NCBI GenBank assembly: GCA_015661585.1
Contig: DQVU01000150.1
Coordinates: 1-7,330, forward strand
Reading direction: 5' to 3'
Length of the DNA stretch: 7,330 nt
DNA from: Methanothermococcus okinawensis
GTDB lineage: Archaea; AGJL01; Methanococci; Methanococcales; Methanococcaceae
The notes under the pieces were generated by a model, which saw only the letters and a list, made by a program, of their open reading frames with translations, ran no database searches and was not told the origin of the DNA. Position numbers and translations under genes: made by a program. The stretch's first letter is position 1. Every line of letters begins with the position of its first letter. Shown piece by piece: positions 5,801 through 7,330 of this stretch.

Positions 5801-5819
5801 TTTAGGATAGAGGAATTAA
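5786..5819 (-). terminator. Stem-loop just past birA
   Basis: TTAATTCC-A-CTAT (5786-5798) and ATAG-A-GGAATTAA (5807-5819) pair over 12 of 13 positions around an eight-base loop, three bases beyond the birA stop codon. The symmetry makes it readable on either strand. No T-run follows on the minus strand, so it may define or protect the mRNA 3' end rather than terminate by itself. Its far side overlaps the end of repeat copy E. Confidence 0.5.
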
Positions 5820-5822
5820 AAC

Positions 5823-6554
5823 TCATCTAAGATGAATACAATCCCCGACATTTATATACCTAATTCCCTCAAGGGTAGAGAGGTATATACCTCCGTAGTC
5901 AATCTTAAAAGCTATCCCTGTAATCTCTTCCTTCGGTGTTATTATTTTAACGTATCTACTAAGGGTTTTGGAGTATCTCTCATATTTTTTTAGAATCTCC
6001 ATATCCTCTAGATGGAAGTTATCCTTAAACCTACTGAGAAATTTATAGAAGATCTCAAACCTATCGTACTCCCTTTTACATAGTTCTCTTAAAGATATTG
6101 CAGTATCTTTTATATCCTCGGGAATATGGTTGTTGATGTTTATACCTATACCTAAGATGACAAAGTTGTAATCCCAGTTTATCTCCGAGAGAATACCACA
6201 TATCTTTTTATCTCTATCGGTACTAACGATAACATCGTTGGGGAATTTTATACCTATGGATCCCCTCAGGTTTTTAGGTAAATACTCTATCAACGTCTCA
6301 TAGACGGAGATAGAACCTATAAAGTTCAATTTACCAATACTATCCTCCCTGTTATTTAAATACTCTTTTAAATCAAGTAGTATCGAAAAGTAGAGTCCGC
6401 CGTAATTAGAATACCATCTCCTCCCAAGCCTTCCCACTCCAGCACTTTGGATGTCTGCAATAACAACTAAGTTCCTTTTACCTTCCTTACCTAACTTATA
6501 ACAGTATCTGTTGGTAGAATCTATCTCCTTTAGATGGATAACTTTTAGATCCAT
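5823..6554 (-). CDS. birA: Biotin-protein ligase (monofunctional BirA)
   Basis: It activates biotin to biotinyl-AMP and attaches it to a lysine of a carrier protein; in Methanococcales the expected target is the PycB subunit of pyruvate carboxylase. The 243-residue protein has no N-terminal helix-turn-helix, so it is a ligase only. Motifs: DSTN (12-15), the biotin-adenylate loop GVGRLGRRW (39-47), GGLYFSILL, IKFPND with the catalytic-site lysine K103, CGILSE, GIGININN (135-142), and the small C-terminal beta domain (about 200-243). The loop has valine (V40) where the usual GRGRxGR has its first arginine; R42 is kept. The open frame extends 39 codons further into tRNA-Glu, but alignment to the family starts at MDLKVIHLKEIDSTN, so I chose ATG 6554. 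No GGTG-type ribosome binding site precedes it. It starts 40 bases after tRNA-Glu. Confidence 0.94.
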   Translation of the reverse strand: MDLKVIHLKEIDSTNRYCYKLGKEGKRNLVVIADIQSAGVGRLGRRWYSNYGGLYFSILLDLKEYLNNREDSIGKLNFIGSISVYETLIEYLPKNLRGSIGIKFPNDVIVSTDRDKKICGILSEINWDYNFVILGIGININNHIPEDIKDTAISLRELCKREYDRFEIFYKFLSRFKDNFHLEDMEILKKYERYSKTLSRYVKIITPKEEITGIAFKIDYGGIYLSTLEGIRYINVGDCIHLR

Positions 6555-6580
6555 AGTATAAGAAAGATTGTTAAAACAGT

Positions 6581-6587
6581 AAAAAAA
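6581..6587 (-). terminator. Oligo-T terminator after tRNA-Glu
   Basis: Seven T residues on the minus strand, in CTTTATCTTTTTTTACTG, begin about eight bases past the tRNA-Glu 3' end. This is the typical ending of archaeal tRNA transcripts. Incomplete termination here could supply the birA transcript, since no strong promoter is visible between the two. Confidence 0.5.
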
Positions 6588-6594
6588 GATAAAG

Positions 6595-6669
6595 TGCTCC
6601 AGTCGGGATTTGAACCCGAGTCGCGGGCTCGAAAGGCCCGCATGATTGGCCGGGCTACACCACTGGAGC
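6595..6669 (-). tRNA. tRNA-Glu (UUC)
   Basis: The 75-base gene folds into a full cloverleaf. The acceptor stem GCTCCAG pairs with CTGGAGC, with discriminator A. The anticodon stem CGGGC/GCCCG holds the loop CTTTCGA, giving anticodon UUC for Glu codons GAA and GAG. The T arm CTCGG-GTTCAAAT-CCCGA is mostly paired. The D arm GTGTAGCCCGGCCAATCAT is the one expected for archaeal tRNA-Glu. The 3' CCA is not encoded and must be added by the CCA-adding enzyme. It lies 23 bases after tRNA-Arg and is probably processed from the same precursor. The GC-rich stems suggest growth at high temperature. Confidence 0.97.
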
Positions 6670-6692
6670 AATGTTAATACTAAATAGATCCA

Positions 6693-6770
6693 TGGCGGAC
6701 CCGGGGGGATTTGAACCCCCGACCCCCGGCTTAGAAGGCCGGTGCCGTATCCAGGCTAGGCCACGGGCCC
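6693..6770 (-). tRNA. tRNA-Arg (UCU), 3' CCA encoded
   Basis: The acceptor stem GGGCCCG pairs with CGGGTCC (one G-U pair), discriminator G. The anticodon stem CCGGC/GCCGG holds the loop CTTCTAA, giving anticodon UCU for AGA and AGG, arginine codons used heavily by the neighbouring genes. The T stem GGGGG/CCCCC with TTCAAAT loop is perfect. CCA follows the discriminator directly at 6693-6695, so it is encoded, unlike in the adjacent tRNA-Glu; without it the gene ends at 6696. It is the first gene of the tRNA pair and lies 80 bases after the argJ stop codon. Confidence 0.97.
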
Positions 6771-6789
6771 ATAAAAAAATACTTCAAAA

Positions 6790-6823
6790 GCATACACTAC
6801 AATATCAGTTCTCCTATATATAC
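6790..6823 (-). promoter_or_regulatory. tRNA operon promoter (box A and box B)
   Basis: The minus strand reads CGAAAAGTATATATA, a purine-rich recognition element followed by box A (TATATATA, 6815-6822). TGC at 6790-6792, about 26 bases downstream of the centre of the box, matches the TGC start of box B described for stable-RNA promoters of methanococci. Transcription would start there, about 20 bases before the mature tRNA-Arg. Confidence 0.65.
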
Positions 6824-6850
6824 TTTTCGTTAATTTATATATCTAAATAT

Positions 6851-7330
6851 TTAAGTAGTGTATTCTGAATTGAGGGTTACGTAGTCATGGGTTAGATCAC
6901 AACCGTAGGAGGTATTTTCATACTCTCCCATCTTCAGATCTACAACTATCTTGATCTTATCTTTTTTCATAATCTTCTCTGCCACTTTGAACTCCTCACT
7001 CTCCTCATCTATAGGATCCCCATCTTTAACTAAATAGACCTCCCTATTATAGTCGGATATTACAATATCCATAACCTTCATATCCATCTCTACCCCACTG
7101 TATCCCACTGCAGCGGCTATTCTACCCCAGTTTGGATCACCACCATAGAGGGCTGTCTTCACAAGCAGAGACCTGACTATACTCTTTGAAGCCTTAATAG
7201 CATCCTCCTTTGAGGTACAACCCTTTACTACAACTTCCATCATTTTTGTACTACCCTCTCCATCCATTACTATCATCTTAGCCAGTTCCCTACATAGGTA
7301 GTGAAGGGCGTCCTTGAACAGCTCAGGACA
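6851..7330 (-). CDS. argJ: Glutamate N-acetyltransferase / ornithine acetyltransferase, C-terminal part
   Basis: ArgJ moves the acetyl group from N-acetylornithine to glutamate in the cyclic arginine pathway. Only the last 159 residues are present; the full protein is about 400 residues and the gene's 5' end, including the self-cleavage Ala-Thr site, is outside the window. The visible part is from the beta chain: DGEGSTKMMEV, then ALYGGDPNWGRIAAAVGYSG with its invariant GDPNWGR, and the usual ending in which the chain closes with TLNSEYTT. The frame is open to base 7330, so the internal ATG at 7276 is not the start. The M. jannaschii enzyme has been described as monofunctional, which I cannot judge here. 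The tRNA pair follows under its own promoter, and no clear terminator is seen between them. Confidence 0.96.
   Translation of the reverse strand, partial: CPELFKDALHYLCRELAKMIVMDGEGSTKMMEVVVKGCTSKEDAIKASKSIVRSLLVKTALYGGDPNWGRIAAAVGYSGVEMDMKVMDIVISDYNREVYLVKDGDPIDEESEEFKVAEKIMKKDKIKIVVDLKMGEYENTSYGCDLTHDYVTLNSEYTT

Noticed and set aside
6671..6868. 65-codon plus-strand frame across the tRNA genes
   Set aside because: It is the reverse strand of tRNA-Arg; its GFEPPTPG stretch is the well-known false translation of tRNA complements.

Overview
The window reads as a stretch of chromosome from a thermophilic methanogenic archaeon of the order Methanococcales. Four things point there: archaeal-type translation proteins (aIF2 beta, Nmd3, a non-discriminating-type archaeal/eukaryal-like GluRS), a polyferredoxin, TTTATATA-type box A promoters with GGTGA ribosome binding sites, and very AT-rich intergenic DNA beside GC-rich tRNA stems. 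I cannot fix genus or species. Every protein gene and both tRNAs lie on the minus strand, so transcription runs from high to low coordinates.

Layout in order of transcription (7330 to 1): the C-terminal part of argJ (arginine biosynthesis); a tRNA-Arg(UCU)/tRNA-Glu(UUC) pair with its own box A/box B promoter; birA, a monofunctional biotin-protein ligase starting just after tRNA-Glu; a gene-free stretch of about 870 bases (4949-5822) holding repeats and an unlikely ORF; a two-gene operon of a six-cluster polyferredoxin and a CBS-domain protein with an unassigned C-terminal domain; aIF2 beta; Nmd3; and the N-terminal 323 residues of glutamyl-tRNA synthetase. Most genes serve protein synthesis (GluRS and its substrate tRNA-Glu, tRNA-Arg, initiation factor, 50S-subunit maturation factor). 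The polyferredoxin/CBS pair belongs to electron transfer, and BirA probably serves the biotin enzyme pyruvate carboxylase.

The most unusual content is between the genes. Every large intergenic gap except the tRNA region carries slightly GC-richer islands that align with one another. I read them as a family of degenerate dispersed repeats built from an arm of about 33 bases (roughly TATC-CTC...TTTCTGAACACTGGGAGG). In three islands (1213-1287, 5105-5291, 5440-5576) two arms face inward as an inverted pair around cores of different length. Single arms occur at about 1422-1452, 2756-2795, 3427-3448 and 5736-5770. I do not recognise this family; a MITE-like element, a structured RNA, or a 3'-end element are all possible. 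Separately, an exact 16-base sequence lies just upstream of the TATA-like boxes of both gltX and the polyferredoxin operon. The alignments were made by eye; no search or folding program was run.
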